Shown: one piece after another, positions 35,249 through 44,099 of the stretch
Layout: the number at the start of each line of letters is the position of its first letter
Numbering within the stretch: the stretch's first letter is position 1
Made by a program: the position numbers and the translations under genes
Assembly: GCF_030813515.1 (NCBI RefSeq)
Contig: NZ_JAUSUK010000002.1
Location: forward strand, 372,001 to 436,000
Reading direction: 5' to 3'
DNA length: 64,000 nt
Source of the DNA: Rhodopseudomonas julia
GTDB taxonomy: Bacteria; Pseudomonadota; Alphaproteobacteria; Rhizobiales; Afifellaceae
Notes under the pieces: generated by a model
Database searches by the model: none
Told to the model about the DNA's origin: nothing
Seen by the model: the letters and a program-made list of their open reading frames with translations, nothing else

Positions 35249-35281
35249 CCGGCGCGCCGGGGAGGGCGCGCCGGAGTTTTT
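35249..35281 (+). terminator. Terminator ending the sulfotransferase operon
   Basis: A ten-base-pair stem CCGGCGCGCC (35249-35258) / GGCGCGCCGG (35265-35274) with a six-base loop is followed by AG and TTTTT. It begins five bases after the sulfotransferase stop. Confidence 0.9.
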
Positions 35282-36219
35282 CAGGCGAGCTCAGGCAGGA
35301 CGGCTTCGATCTCCGTCCGCCGGGCCTCGTATTGGTCGGGCAGTTTCAAGGCCTGGCCGAGGTCCGTCTCGGTCTCGTCGATGGCAAAGCCCGGATCGTC
35401 GGTTGCGATCTCGAAGAGGACGCCGCCCGGCTCGCGGAAATAGACCGAGCGGAAATATTTGCGGTCCTTCTGCTCGGTCGTGGCGATGCGATGCACCTCG
35501 CGCAGGCGCCGCGCCATCGCCGTCTGGCCGTCCTCGTCGGCACGGAAGGCGATGTGATGGACGGAGCCCGCGCCCATGCGGCCGCGCAGGAACTCGCCGG
35601 CGGCATGCAGATCGACGAGGGTTCCAGGCGTTGCCGGGCTGCCGCCCTTCGCCTGAAAGCGCGCAAGCGAGCCGTCTTTGCCGGCGGCTTCAAAGCCCAG
35701 CACATCGGTCAGGATCTCCGCCGTCGGCTCCGCGTCCTTGAGGAGGAGCTTGACGCTGTGGATGCCGCGGATCGCGTGTTCCTGCGGGATCTCGCCATCC
35801 GACCAGCCGGGCTCGGCCTCCGCGCCCGCAACGCCGACGAGCGAGAGATGCGTGCCGTCGGGATCGGTGAAGGAGATCGCCGTGTCGCCGAAGAGTTTCG
35901 TCGGCGCCTCATGGGCGACGCCCTTTTCGACGAGGCGCTGCGCCCAGAAGCCGAGCGAGGCCTCCGGGACAAGAAAGCGCGTTTCCTGCGTTTCGCCGAT
36001 GCCGGCGCGACCGGGAGCGGCATGCTCCAGCGGGAAGAAGGTGAGGATGGTGCCCGGATGGCCGGCTTCGTCGCCATAATAGAAATGGTAGCCGCCGGGA
36101 TCGTCGAAATTTACCGTCTTCTTGACAAGGCGCATGCCGAGGATGCGGGTGAAGAAATCGAGATTGCGTCGCGCCGAAGCCGCGATCGCGGTCACGTGGT
36201 GGATGCCGTTGTGGCGCAT
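35281..36219 (-). CDS. Glyoxalase-fold ring-cleaving dioxygenase (MhqO/PcpA-like)
   Basis: This 312-residue protein has two vicinal-oxygen-chelate domains. The Fe ligands fit GIHHVTAIAA at the start, GAGSVHHIAFRA in the second domain and GVLFEIATDDPG near residue 265. The length and GIGETQETRFLVP segment match the hydroquinone ring-cleaving group (PcpA, LinE, MhqO) rather than extradiol catechol enzymes. ATG 36219 has minus-strand GGAG seven bases ahead. It is divergent from a DoxX gene; in Bacillus the MhqO-type gene travels with quinone-stress DoxX-family genes, and the same pattern here suggests quinone or hydroquinone detoxification. Confidence 0.9.
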   Translation of the reverse strand: MRHNGIHHVTAIAASARRNLDFFTRILGMRLVKKTVNFDDPGGYHFYYGDEAGHPGTILTFFPLEHAAPGRAGIGETQETRFLVPEASLGFWAQRLVEKGVAHEAPTKLFGDTAISFTDPDGTHLSLVGVAGAEAEPGWSDGEIPQEHAIRGIHSVKLLLKDAEPTAEILTDVLGFEAAGKDGSLARFQAKGGSPATPGTLVDLHAAGEFLRGRMGAGSVHHIAFRADEDGQTAMARRLREVHRIATTEQKDRKYFRSVYFREPGGVLFEIATDDPGFAIDETETDLGQALKLPDQYEARRTEIEAVLPELA

Positions 36220-36410
36220 GGTGAAGCTCCAATCAGACGCGCCCCGTGAAGAACGCGTTCTTTCGTTACCCCGACAGATAGTCCGGGGGCGGGCGATTGC
36301 GATGGGGAAGACATTGCGCTGATGCAATGATATATGTGCAAAGAAGCCGTTTGAATTGCATGTGGGGAATGTTCAGTTTCGGGGAAGAACAACCGAAATT
36401 GGAGCGACAG

Positions 36411-36848
36411 ATGATCGATACCCGCCTTGCCCCCTATGGCGCCTTCCTCCTGCGCATCGCGCTCGGCGTGATGCTCATCGCCCATGCTTATATGAAGATC
36501 GTGACCTTCACCGTTCCGGGCTTTGAAGGCTTTTTGAGCCAGCTCGGCCTTCCGACCCTCTTCGCCTGGCCGATCATTCTCGGCGAACTTTTTGGCGGCC
36601 TGGCGCTGATCGCCGGCGTTTACAGCCGCCTCATCTCCATCCTGGTTCTGCCGATCCTGTTGGGCGCCATCTGGGTGCATGCGCCGAACGGCTGGAGCTT
36701 CTCCGCGGCCAATGGCGGCTGGGAATATCCGGCGTTCCTGTCGGTGGCGGCTCTCGTTCAGGCGCTGATCGGCGATGGTGCTTTTGCGCTTCGCCGCACG
36801 GTGCTGCCGGTGTCCGCCCATGCGGGCCGGGTCGCGGAAGCCGCATGA
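36411..36848 (+). CDS. DoxX family membrane protein
   Basis: This 145-residue protein has four membrane helices. RIALGVMLIAHAYMKIVTFT, GLPTLFAWPIILGELFGGLA, LIAGVYSRLISILVLPILLG and the final FLSVAALVQALIGDGAFALR are the DoxX blocks. GGAG at 36401-36404 sits six bases ahead of ATG 36411. The divergent ring-cleaving dioxygenase and the LysR gene following on the same strand make a quinone-stress module. The DoxX family has no fixed activity; some members are linked to thiol or quinone redox. Confidence 0.9.
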   Translation: MIDTRLAPYGAFLLRIALGVMLIAHAYMKIVTFTVPGFEGFLSQLGLPTLFAWPIILGELFGGLALIAGVYSRLISILVLPILLGAIWVHAPNGWSFSAANGGWEYPAFLSVAALVQALIGDGAFALRRTVLPVSAHAGRVAEAA

Positions 36849-36875
36849 GGCTTCGCGACAAATTTCGAAAAGACC

Positions 36876-36902
36876 GGCCGCGCTCTCTTCGGGAGCGCGG
36901 CC
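36876..36902 (+). terminator. Hairpin between DoxX and LysR genes
   Basis: GGCCGCGCTC (36876-36885) pairs with GAGCGCGGCC (36893-36902), and a short T-rich stretch (AATTCTGTTT) follows. It may limit read-through into the LysR gene. Confidence 0.65.
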
Positions 36903-36924
36903 GCAATTCTGTTTGAGGGAAAGA

Positions 36925-37872
36925 TTGGTCGAGCCGTTCAAGAATCTCGCCTGGGATGATTTTCGCCTGATCAAGGCGATTGCCGAAGCCGGCCGGCTTC
37001 CGGCCGCGGCCGAGCTTCTCGGTATCAACCATTCGACCGTGTTTCGCCGCCTCGGGCAGATCGAGGCGACGCTCGGGGTGAGCCTCTTTGAACGCCATCG
37101 CACCGGCTATGTGCCGACGGCGGTGGGCGAGGAGATGGTGGAGCTCGCCAGCGACATCGACGAGCGCATCACCGGCTTCGGACGCAAGGTCGCCGGCGCC
37201 GAGGTGGTGCCGGAGGGCGAGGTGCGCGTGACGACGAGCGATACGCTTCTGACGCATCTCTTCACGCCGCTGTTTGCGCGCTTTCGCGAGAAGGAACCGC
37301 GGGTGCGTCTCGACATCGTCGTTTCCAACCAGGCGCTCAATCTTTCCAAGCGGGATGCCGACGTGGCGATCCGGGCGACCGACAATCCGCCCGAGAACCT
37401 GGTCGGGCGGCGCGTGGCCCGCATCAATTGGGGGCTTTACGGACGGGCGGCCGATTTTGCCGATGCGGAAGAGGTGGAGGTCACGAACCTGTTCGAGCGG
37501 CCATGGGTGGCGCTTGGCGATCGGATGGCGGGGCTCAAGGCGGTGCGCTTCGTCCACGAGCACGTGCCGGCGGAGAAGATCGTCTACCGCATCAGCAGCG
37601 TTCTCGGCCTTGCCGAGGCGATCGCGGAGGGGATCGGCATCGGGCATCTGCCCTGCTTTATCGGCAATGCCGAGCCCGGTTTGACGCGGCTTGCCTCCGC
37701 CGAACCCGCGTTTGCCACAGATCTCTGGCTTCTGACGCATCCGGATCTGCGCCATGCCGCACGCATCCGCGCACTTCTCGACTTTCTGGCCGCGGAAATC
37801 GCGCGCGATCGCGATTTCATCGAGGGCCGGAGCGGGGAAGGGCGGCAGGCTGGCACCAGCGCCGGCGGGTAA
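36925..37872 (+). CDS. LysR-family transcriptional regulator
   Basis: This 315-residue regulator starts with TTG at 36925, six bases after AGGGA; a longer open frame to 36775 is not real. The winged helix is WDDFRLIKAIAEAGRLPAAA, ELLGINHSTVFRRLGQIEAT and LGVSLFERHRTGYVPT. The effector domain continues with EVRVTTSDTLLTHLFTPLF, the ADVAIRATDNPPENLVGRR strand, and IAEGIGIGHLPCFIG. It belongs to a LysR group with a short N-terminal extension. It follows the DoxX gene and probably regulates that gene or the divergent dioxygenase. Confidence 0.93.
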   Translation: MVEPFKNLAWDDFRLIKAIAEAGRLPAAAELLGINHSTVFRRLGQIEATLGVSLFERHRTGYVPTAVGEEMVELASDIDERITGFGRKVAGAEVVPEGEVRVTTSDTLLTHLFTPLFARFREKEPRVRLDIVVSNQALNLSKRDADVAIRATDNPPENLVGRRVARINWGLYGRAADFADAEEVEVTNLFERPWVALGDRMAGLKAVRFVHEHVPAEKIVYRISSVLGLAEAIAEGIGIGHLPCFIGNAEPGLTRLASAEPAFATDLWLLTHPDLRHAARIRALLDFLAAEIARDRDFIEGRSGEGRQAGTSAGG

Positions 37873-38006
37873 GATCCTCTCCGATCATTAATTTGGAAAG
37901 AGTTTCACCTCTGGTTGCAGCGCGCTATTGTGCACTGCAGCAACCTTATTGATGCGCCGGCGTTTTCCTGTGCCGTCACAGAAAGCGCGGCTGCAGAGGA
38001 ACGACG

Positions 38007-39242
38007 TTGAGAAACCTGTCTGACACGATTGCCCGGCTTTCCGCTTTGAAGGGATTTCATGTTCCGCGCGGGCCGGTGGTGGACCGCCTTTTTGACATTG
38101 CGCGCTTCGGGTCCAACCCGGGGTCGCTGCGTGCGCGGGCCTATGTTCCCGACGACCTTCCCGAAGAGGCCGCGCTCGTCGTGGTGCTGCATGGATGCAC
38201 GCAAAGTGCGGCCGGCTATGACCACGGCTCGGGCTGGTCGCGGCTTGCCGACGAGACAAAATTCGCCCTTTTGTTTCCCGAGCAGACGCGCGGCAACAAC
38301 CCCAATCTCTGTTTCAACTGGTTCCAGGACGGCGATATTCGCCGCGGTTCCGGCGAGGCGCTGTCGATCCGCCAGATGGTGGAGCATATGGTCGTGACCT
38401 ACCGGCTCGACCGGCGTCGCATCTTCGTCACCGGCCTGTCGGCGGGCGGCGCGATGGCGGGCGTGATGCTCGCGACCTATCCGGAGGTTTTCGCCGGCGG
38501 CGCGCTCATTGCCGGAATTCCCTATGGCAGCGCCACCTCCATGCCGGCCGCCTTCGACCGGATGCGCGGCCACGGCCTGCCCGGCGAAGAGGAGCTGCAG
38601 GCGGCCGTGCGCGGCGCTTCCGACCATGACGGGCCCTGGCCGATCATTTCGCTGTGGCATGGCACCGGCGACCGGACCGTCGATCCGATCAATGTGGAAG
38701 CCACGCTGGCGCAATGGCGGGCGCTGCATCACGTCGCCGCCGAACCCGACCGGACGGACGAGGTCGAAGGCTATCCGCACCGGGTCTGGCACGACCGCAA
38801 CGGCCGCGAAGTGATCGAGGAATTTTCCATCACCGGCATGGGTCACGGCACGCCCATCGAGGCGGACGGGCCGAACGGCTACGGCGCGCCGGCGCCCTTC
38901 ATGCTCGACGTCGATATTTCATCGACGCTGCATATTGCGCGCTTCTTCGGGCTGGTCACGGAAACTGAGGGTGCGCGCAAACGCAAGGCGATCATGCGGA
39001 TGGCTGCGACGCCTTTGCGGGCGGCGGCGCAGCCGCTCCAGAACGGCGTCGCCCCGACACCAGAGATGCGGACGCCAGAGATGCGGACGACACAGAGGCG
39101 CGCGGCTGGGGAGCGGGGAGCCCAGGAGCGCATGGCCGAGGATGGTGGGCGCGCCAGCCGGAACAAAGGCTCCGGACCCTCCGTCTCCGGTGTCGGCAAG
39201 GTGATCGAGGATGCGCTGCGCAAGGCCGGATTGATGCGCTGA
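38007..39242 (+). CDS. PHB-depolymerase-type esterase
   Basis: This 411-residue alpha/beta-hydrolase matches the esterase_PHB family. PLVVVLHGCTQ-like motif is LVVVLHGCTQSAAGYDHGSG. The nucleophile elbow is FVTGLSAGGAMAGVM (Ser), with Asp in WHGTGDRTVDP and His in TGMGHGTPI. The start is TTG at 38007, behind AGAGGA at 37995-38000. There is no secretion signal, so it may act on intracellular or short oligomeric esters. The C-terminal 70 residues after the hydrolase are Arg/Ala/Gly-rich, with a TPEMR-TPEMR repeat (39057-39086), and probably disordered. The DUF2235 gene follows on the same strand. Confidence 0.88.
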   Translation: MRNLSDTIARLSALKGFHVPRGPVVDRLFDIARFGSNPGSLRARAYVPDDLPEEAALVVVLHGCTQSAAGYDHGSGWSRLADETKFALLFPEQTRGNNPNLCFNWFQDGDIRRGSGEALSIRQMVEHMVVTYRLDRRRIFVTGLSAGGAMAGVMLATYPEVFAGGALIAGIPYGSATSMPAAFDRMRGHGLPGEEELQAAVRGASDHDGPWPIISLWHGTGDRTVDPINVEATLAQWRALHHVAAEPDRTDEVEGYPHRVWHDRNGREVIEEFSITGMGHGTPIEADGPNGYGAPAPFMLDVDISSTLHIARFFGLVTETEGARKRKAIMRMAATPLRAAAQPLQNGVAPTPEMRTPEMRTTQRRAAGERGAQERMAEDGGRASRNKGSGPSVSGVGKVIEDALRKAGLMR

Positions 39243-39329
39243 GTTTCGGGTGCGGCGTGTGCCGGTCTTTCGCCGCCTGACATCTGCGATCTTGTGATAA
39301 ATTCCCTCCGGGAGACGCCGGAGGGGGCA

Positions 39330-40427
39330 ATGCCCAAGAATATCGTCATTCTCTTCGACGGAACGTCGAACGAAATCTCCGAAGATCGTACCAATATCCT
39401 GCGCCTTTACGGCACGCTGGAGAAAAGCGACGAGCAGCTCGTCTGGTACGATCCGGGCGTCGGCACGCTCGCCGCCGACAATTCGTGGGTGCGCTGGTGG
39501 CCGCGGGTCGTCGAATTCTGGGGCATGGCGACGGGCTGGGGCCTCGATGAGAACGTCAAGGAAGCCTACCGGTTTCTCGCCGAAAACTGGGAGACAGGCG
39601 ACCGGATCTATCTCTTCGGCTTCAGTCGGGGCGCCTATTCGGCCGCCGTGCTCGCCGGCTTCATCCACGCGATCGGCGTTCTCGAGACGCGCAATTTCAA
39701 CCTCCTCGACTATGCCTACCGCGCCTATCGCAGCGTCGGGGCCGAGCGTGAGACGAAGCTGGACGAGATCCGGCTCTACAACCGCGTCCTGCAGACCGAG
39801 CATCCGCCGATCCGGCTTCTCGGGCTCTTCGACACGGTCGCTTCCCTCATCGAGCATGGCGGCTATCGCATCCGGCTGCGCTCGCATGCCTTCACCACGG
39901 CCAATCCGAGCGTGGAAAGCGTGCGCCACGCCGTGGCGATCGACGAGATCCGTGTCATGTTCCGTGCGCAGCTCTGGCCGGAGACGGAGAGCCAGGATGT
40001 GCGCGAGGTTTGGTTTGCCGGCGTGCATGGCGATGTCGGCGGCGGCTATCCGGAGGCGGAGAGCGGGCTCGCCAAGGTACCGCTCGCCTGGATGATCGGC
40101 GAGACGGCGGATATGGGGCTCGTCTATTCCGAAGAGCTGGTGCGGCGCCTCGTCTGCGGCGAGGGAGCAACGAAATACGAAGAGCCCGATCCGCTCGGCA
40201 AACGGCACAATTCGATGAACTGGTTCTGGGCGATCTTCGAATTTCTGCCGCGGCTGTGCGCGCCGGGATCGGGCGGGCGGCGCTTTCTCGGTCTCGCCTG
40301 GCCCGCCTTCTTCTCGGGCCGCAAGATCGCGTCGGGCGCCCGCATTCACCGCTCGGTCATCGTCCGCCGCGACCGGCTCGGCGAGATGCACAAGAACCTG
40401 CCGGAGGAGTTCGTGGTGGAGGGCTAA
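39330..40427 (+). CDS. DUF2235 alpha/beta-hydrolase (T6SS Tle1-like catalytic domain)
   Basis: This 365-residue protein opens MPKNIVILFDGTSNEISEDR, the DUF2235 start, and has a nucleophile elbow YLFGFSRGAYSAAVLAG with the catalytic Ser. RLLGLFDTVASLI and WFAGVHGDVGGGYPE carry the Asp and His. Tle1 phospholipase effectors of type VI secretion use the same domain, but no T6SS gene is nearby and there is no VgrG-type partner, so it may be a housekeeping esterase. ATG 39330 has CCGGAGGGGG close ahead. It is 87 bases after the PHB-depolymerase-like gene, and the pair may act on related esters. Confidence 0.88.
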   Translation: MPKNIVILFDGTSNEISEDRTNILRLYGTLEKSDEQLVWYDPGVGTLAADNSWVRWWPRVVEFWGMATGWGLDENVKEAYRFLAENWETGDRIYLFGFSRGAYSAAVLAGFIHAIGVLETRNFNLLDYAYRAYRSVGAERETKLDEIRLYNRVLQTEHPPIRLLGLFDTVASLIEHGGYRIRLRSHAFTTANPSVESVRHAVAIDEIRVMFRAQLWPETESQDVREVWFAGVHGDVGGGYPEAESGLAKVPLAWMIGETADMGLVYSEELVRRLVCGEGATKYEEPDPLGKRHNSMNWFWAIFEFLPRLCAPGSGGRRFLGLAWPAFFSGRKIASGARIHRSVIVRRDRLGEMHKNLPEEFVVEG

Positions 40428-40684
40428 GCCTCGGTCACGTGGCTCAAGGATTGCGCAGTTCGATGGGCCATCCGACCTGCGTCACCCTTAGACCTTGCTG
40501 TTGGCGCCATCTGCGGAAATGCTTCTCTTCGCCGACATGGCCTCTCTTCGGCGGGTGCCGAAGATGCTTTGTATGTGTCTTCCTGCCGCGGCCGAAACAG
40601 GTCCGCCGTGGTTGCGCTCCTGTCTGGCGAAGGCAGCGGTGCATCATGCATTTCCAGGCAGGCTTGCCCGTGGGGTGGGCTGAG

Positions 40685-41080
40685 ATGAATCTGACCGAAG
40701 AAAAAATAAAATGCAGTGTCGCTGAAAGAAAGAGATCGCATCTGAAGCTCCTTCGGCACGCCGCGACCTATGAAAGCTTTCTCGATGTCGAGAAGGCTGC
40801 ATTCAAGGCAGGCGCGCTTGATGTGAAAGCGAAAGAACTGATGGCTTTGTCGATTTCGATCGTTACGAAATGCGAGCCGTGCATGGAGTGGCACCTGCAT
40901 CAAGCGCTGACGCACGGGGCGAGCGAGGCGGAAATCTACGAGACAATCGACGTGGCCATCGAGATGGGGGGTGGACCAGCTGCGGCCTATGCCCGGTTTG
41001 TCGTCACTGCTCTTGAGCTTGCACGAGGCGAGACGAAGGATTCCAGTTCCGCGGACGAGGACGAACTTTCCCGCGGGTGA
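40685..41080 (+). CDS. Carboxymuconolactone decarboxylase/AhpD-like protein
   Basis: This 131-residue helical protein has the AhpD-type CxxC motif in IVTKCEPCMEWHLHQALTHG, followed by ASEAEIYETIDVAIEMGGGP. In AhpD such cysteines reduce peroxiredoxins; many homologs have no tested activity. ATG 40685 lies behind a poor ribosome binding site (GGTGGGCTGAG). It is followed by a DUF1028 gene after 100 bases. There is no peroxiredoxin next to it. Confidence 0.85.
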   Translation: MNLTEEKIKCSVAERKRSHLKLLRHAATYESFLDVEKAAFKAGALDVKAKELMALSISIVTKCEPCMEWHLHQALTHGASEAEIYETIDVAIEMGGGPAAAYARFVVTALELARGETKDSSSADEDELSRG

Positions 41081-41180
41081 GACGGAGTGCCGTCTGCGCG
41101 AGAGCGCTGAAAGTCGGTTGCGTGCGCTGGCGAGGGCGGGCCGGCCTTTTGGGGCCCGCCGTCATCGGCTATCACAGGCC

Positions 41181-42056
41181 ATGACCTATTCCATTCTGGC
41201 CCGAGAGCCCGAGACCGGGGCGCTCGGCATCGCCGTGCAGTCGAAATTTCCGGGCGTCGCCAATCTCATCTGCCATGGACGGGCGGGCGTCGGGGTGATC
41301 GCGACGCAGGCCTTTTCCAATCCAGATCATGGGACGAGGGGGCTCGACCTTCTGGCGCTCGGCGTGCCGCCGGAGACGGTGCTCGATCTGCTTTTGGCCG
41401 AAGATGCGGCCGCCGGTGAACGCCAGATCGCCATCCTGTCCGCCGATGGGCGGGCGGCGCAGCACACCGGCGAGGCGGTCGAGAGCTGGGACGGGGCCGC
41501 CTCGGTTGCTTTCGGAGACAATGCGATCGCGCATGGCAATTCGCTCACCTCCGAGGACGTGCCGGCGGCGATGGTGGCGCGCTTTGAACGTGGCGAGGGC
41601 GATTTTCAGGAGCGGCTGATTGCGGCCCTTGTTGCCGGCGAGGAGGCGGGTGGGGAACTGCGCGGCGTGCAATCGGCGGGATTGCAGGTGTTTCTGGCCG
41701 GGGCCGGCTATGGCGGGCGGCAGGGCAAGGCCGTCGATATCTCCATATACGATCATACCGATCCCATTTCGGAGCTATCGCGCTGCTACCGGCTCCACCG
41801 TCTTTCCTATTTCGGATCCGATCCCGACAATCTCGTTCAAATTGACGGCAAAATCGCTCCATATTTAATTCGATTGCTGATGCGCGAGGGCTATCTCGAT
41901 CCGGATAGCTCCAATTCGGCGGGTATCTGGGGGCCGGAGAAGATCGCCGCGATGGCGCGCTTCATGGGTGTCGAAAATTACGACAATCGCATCCGCGACG
42001 ACGATCTCATCGATACGGAAGTGTTGAGCGACATCCGGGCGCGCAAGGGCGGCTGA
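41181..42056 (+). CDS. DUF1028 family protein (Ntn-hydrolase-like)
   Basis: This 291-residue protein starts MTYSILAREPETGALGIAVQ and contains VGVIATQAFSNPDHGTRGLD, LSADGRAAQHTGEAVESWDG and AIAHGNSLTSEDVPAAMVAR. These are the DUF1028 blocks, a family with an N-terminal-nucleophile hydrolase fold and reported links to amino acid or peptide turnover. The C-terminal 80 residues (DNLVQIDGKIAPYLIRLLMR...) form a second helical region beyond the core, as in longer family members. Its substrate is unknown. Confidence 0.9.
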   Translation: MTYSILAREPETGALGIAVQSKFPGVANLICHGRAGVGVIATQAFSNPDHGTRGLDLLALGVPPETVLDLLLAEDAAAGERQIAILSADGRAAQHTGEAVESWDGAASVAFGDNAIAHGNSLTSEDVPAAMVARFERGEGDFQERLIAALVAGEEAGGELRGVQSAGLQVFLAGAGYGGRQGKAVDISIYDHTDPISELSRCYRLHRLSYFGSDPDNLVQIDGKIAPYLIRLLMREGYLDPDSSNSAGIWGPEKIAAMARFMGVENYDNRIRDDDLIDTEVLSDIRARKGG

Positions 42057-42078
42057 GGGCGTTCGCCGGAGATTTTGC

Positions 42079-42117
42079 TCATATGGTCTTGTCAACTGGG
42101 TCATATGACCTAGTTTT
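42079..42117 (+). promoter_or_regulatory. Promoter with palindromic operator of the RES-Xre pair
   Basis: A perfect 12-base palindrome GGTCATATGACC (42099-42110) and a related half-copy CTCATATGGTC (42079 onward) flank TTGTCA (-35 like, 42089-42094). A TAGTTT -10 like element starts at 42111, giving a 16-base spacer filled by the palindrome. This is the usual layout for an autorepressed toxin-antitoxin operon. Confidence 0.6.
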
Positions 42118-42132
42118 GCGTGTCGGGAGACC

Positions 42133-42525
42133 ATGATGGAAGACGCGCTCAAAGAGCCTTCGACGGAAGATGTGCGGGCGGTCGCCTTGAAGGCGGTGGG
42201 CCGCATCGCCGATTCATGGTCGCTGACGGGGCGCGAGGCGGCCTTGCTCGCCGACATGTCGGAATCGACCTGGAAGCGGGCGCGCAGGCCGAGCTTTGCC
42301 GGCGATCTTACCCGCGATCAGATGCTCAGGCTCAGCGCCATCGTCGGCCTCTACAAATCGCTCGAACTCTATTTCAATCCGCCGATCGCGCGCCAATGGG
42401 TCAGGCTCCCCAACAAGGGGCCGGAATTCGACGGGCGCCGGCCGATCGATGCGATGATCGCAGGGGGGCTGCCGAAAATCCTGCGCGTGCGCAATTACGT
42501 CGATGCCCTGCGGGGCGGGGCGTGA
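42133..42525 (+). CDS. Xre/MbcA/ParS-type antitoxin (DUF2384)
   Basis: This 130-residue protein has an N-terminal helix-turn-helix (GREAALLADMSESTWKRARR) and the C-terminal DUF2384 toxin-binding region (LSAIVGLYKSLELYFNPPIA then FDGRRPIDAMIAGGLPKILR). It is the DNA-binding antitoxin of the RES-Xre family. A second ATG lies at 42136, nearer to the ideal distance from GGGAGA at 42125-42130. Its stop overlaps the toxin start (GTGA). The operator-like palindrome upstream fits autoregulation. Confidence 0.92.
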   Translation: MMEDALKEPSTEDVRAVALKAVGRIADSWSLTGREAALLADMSESTWKRARRPSFAGDLTRDQMLRLSAIVGLYKSLELYFNPPIARQWVRLPNKGPEFDGRRPIDAMIAGGLPKILRVRNYVDALRGGA

Positions 42526-43229
42526 GGGTCACCGCTCTCGATGCGCGCGGGCTCGTTCGTCTCATTTCGCAAACGCATCACAAGCCGCCGGTGCTGCGCG
42601 GCCTCGTCGACAGCGACGAGGAGGCGGAGATTTTGGCGGAGCTCGAAGGCGAAACCAGCGCCCGGCTGATCGCGGAGCGTGAGGGGAGCCCGGCGCTCGA
42701 TCGCCGCGAACTGGTTTTCGCCCGCCGCGCGCACGATCTCAAAGTCTATGGCGAGAGCCATATCAACGCCGCCTTCACCTATACGCGCCCGACCGGCAAC
42801 CGCTTCAATTCCGGCGAGCGCGGCGCCTGGTACGCGGCCGACGACGTGGTGACGGCGACCGCCGAGGTCGGCTTCCACCGCACGCGAGAGCTCGGCTTCA
42901 TCGGCCGCTTCGACGACGAAGCGCATTATGTTGAGCTTCTCGCCGATTTCATCGGCGATTTTCCGGAGATCGAGACGGGTAAAGCGGTGCGGGAGAGGGA
43001 GGCGGCGGCGCTCGATCCCGATCCCGCGGTCGGCTATCCGGCGGGACAGGCGCTCGCTGCTCAACTGTGCCGCGACGGCTATCGCGGCCTTCTCTATCCG
43101 TCCGTTCGCCGGCCAAGCGGGTGCTGCTTCGTCGCCTTCGATCCGGGCATCATCCAGAACGTGCGGCCTGGCGCGGCCTGGACGCTCGTCTGGCATGGCA
43201 GCCCGGAGTTTTCCGTGGAGGGGCGCTAG
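42522..43229 (+). CDS. RES domain toxin
   Basis: This 235-residue toxin starts with GTG at 42522, overlapping the antitoxin stop. RES domain blocks are FTYTRPTGNRFNSGERGAWY, AADDVVTATAEVGFHRTREL and the late GYRGLLYPSVRRPSG. RES toxins are ADP-ribosyltransferase-like; characterised ones degrade NAD+ or modify Prs. This version has a longer N-terminal helix (VRLISQTHHKPPVLRGLVDS) than minimal members. The pair is a complete toxin-antitoxin operon. Confidence 0.92.
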   Translation: MRVTALDARGLVRLISQTHHKPPVLRGLVDSDEEAEILAELEGETSARLIAEREGSPALDRRELVFARRAHDLKVYGESHINAAFTYTRPTGNRFNSGERGAWYAADDVVTATAEVGFHRTRELGFIGRFDDEAHYVELLADFIGDFPEIETGKAVREREAAALDPDPAVGYPAGQALAAQLCRDGYRGLLYPSVRRPSGCCFVAFDPGIIQNVRPGAAWTLVWHGSPEFSVEGR

Positions 43230-43464
43230 AGCGTGTCGTTCCTGGGCGGCGGAGATTCTTGTTCCAGCAAAGATGTGACGCGTCCGGGCCTGACTGTCTG
43301 ATTGCTGGCGGCGTGATTTGGCGCGCGCCAAGAGATGCCGTCAGGATCGGCTCAAGAAAAACGTACAAAAGCGGCCGTAACTCTCGGAGAAAACCTCCAG
43401 CCTCACGACAGCCTGAGATTTTATGGGTGCCAAGACCGAATTCTTTGCTTGGAATGAGACGCCC

Positions 43465-44085
43465 ATGCTCCGACTTGCCATGGCCGCCCTTGTGGCGGTT
43501 CCAGCCTTCGCCGCAAAAGCGGAACCTGTCCCGTCCGGTTCCGTGGCGCCCGATCCAAAACGGCTCATCGACGCCCAAGTGATGGACGACATCCGGACAT
43601 GGATGGATTCGGAAGTCGTGCGTCTCTCTGTTCGGACCCAGAACCAGCGCTATGGCGCGCTCGACCAGGCCATGATCGATCAGCTCGACACGCAATGGAA
43701 AGCGGAGCGCGAGGCGGCCGACAAGCCGTTGATCGCGGCGACGCTGTCGAACCCGCTGTCGGTCTATCTGACGCGGATGCAGGGCCAGTCGGCCGGCCTC
43801 TTCGTCGAGATCTTCGTGATGGACGACAAGGGGCTGAATGTCGGGCAGTCGTCGATTACGGGCGATTTCTGGCAGGGCGACGAGGCGAAGTTTCAGGAGA
43901 CGTTCCCGAATGGCGCAGGCGCCGTCTTCATCGACGAGCCCGAATGGGACGACGCGCTGAACATCTGGCGGGCGCAGGTGAACATGACGCTTGCCGAAGA
44001 AACCGACAAGACGCCGATCGGTGCCGTCACTGTCGAAGTGAATCTGACTGAGCTGGCGCGCCGCAAGCTCGCCATCGCCCAGTGA
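43465..44085 (+). CDS. Secreted Cache-like sensor domain protein
   Basis: This protein of about 206 residues has a signal peptide ([20 protein letters not shown]). The mature part begins with a long helix ([20 protein letters not shown]) and continues [63 protein letters not shown] and [21 protein letters not shown] long helix, then a PAS-like sheet with D-x-x-G-x-x-V-x-x-S and W-x-G-D-E blocks, ending in I-G-A-V-x-V-x-V, is the Cache/PDC sensor pattern found inside chemoreceptors. Here it is stand-alone and secreted. An in-frame ATG at 43423 is possible. Its stop region overlaps the chemoreceptor frame. Confidence 0.75.
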   Translation: MLRLAMAALVAVPAFAAKAEPVPSGSVAPDPKRLIDAQVMDDIRTWMDSEVVRLSVRTQNQRYGALDQAMIDQLDTQWKAEREAADKPLIAATLSNPLSVYLTRMQGQSAGLFVEIFVMDDKGLNVGQSSITGDFWQGDEAKFQETFPNGAGAVFIDEPEWDDALNIWRAQVNMTLAEETDKTPIGAVTVEVNLTELARRKLAIAQ

Positions 44086-44099
44086 TCGGAGATCTGACC

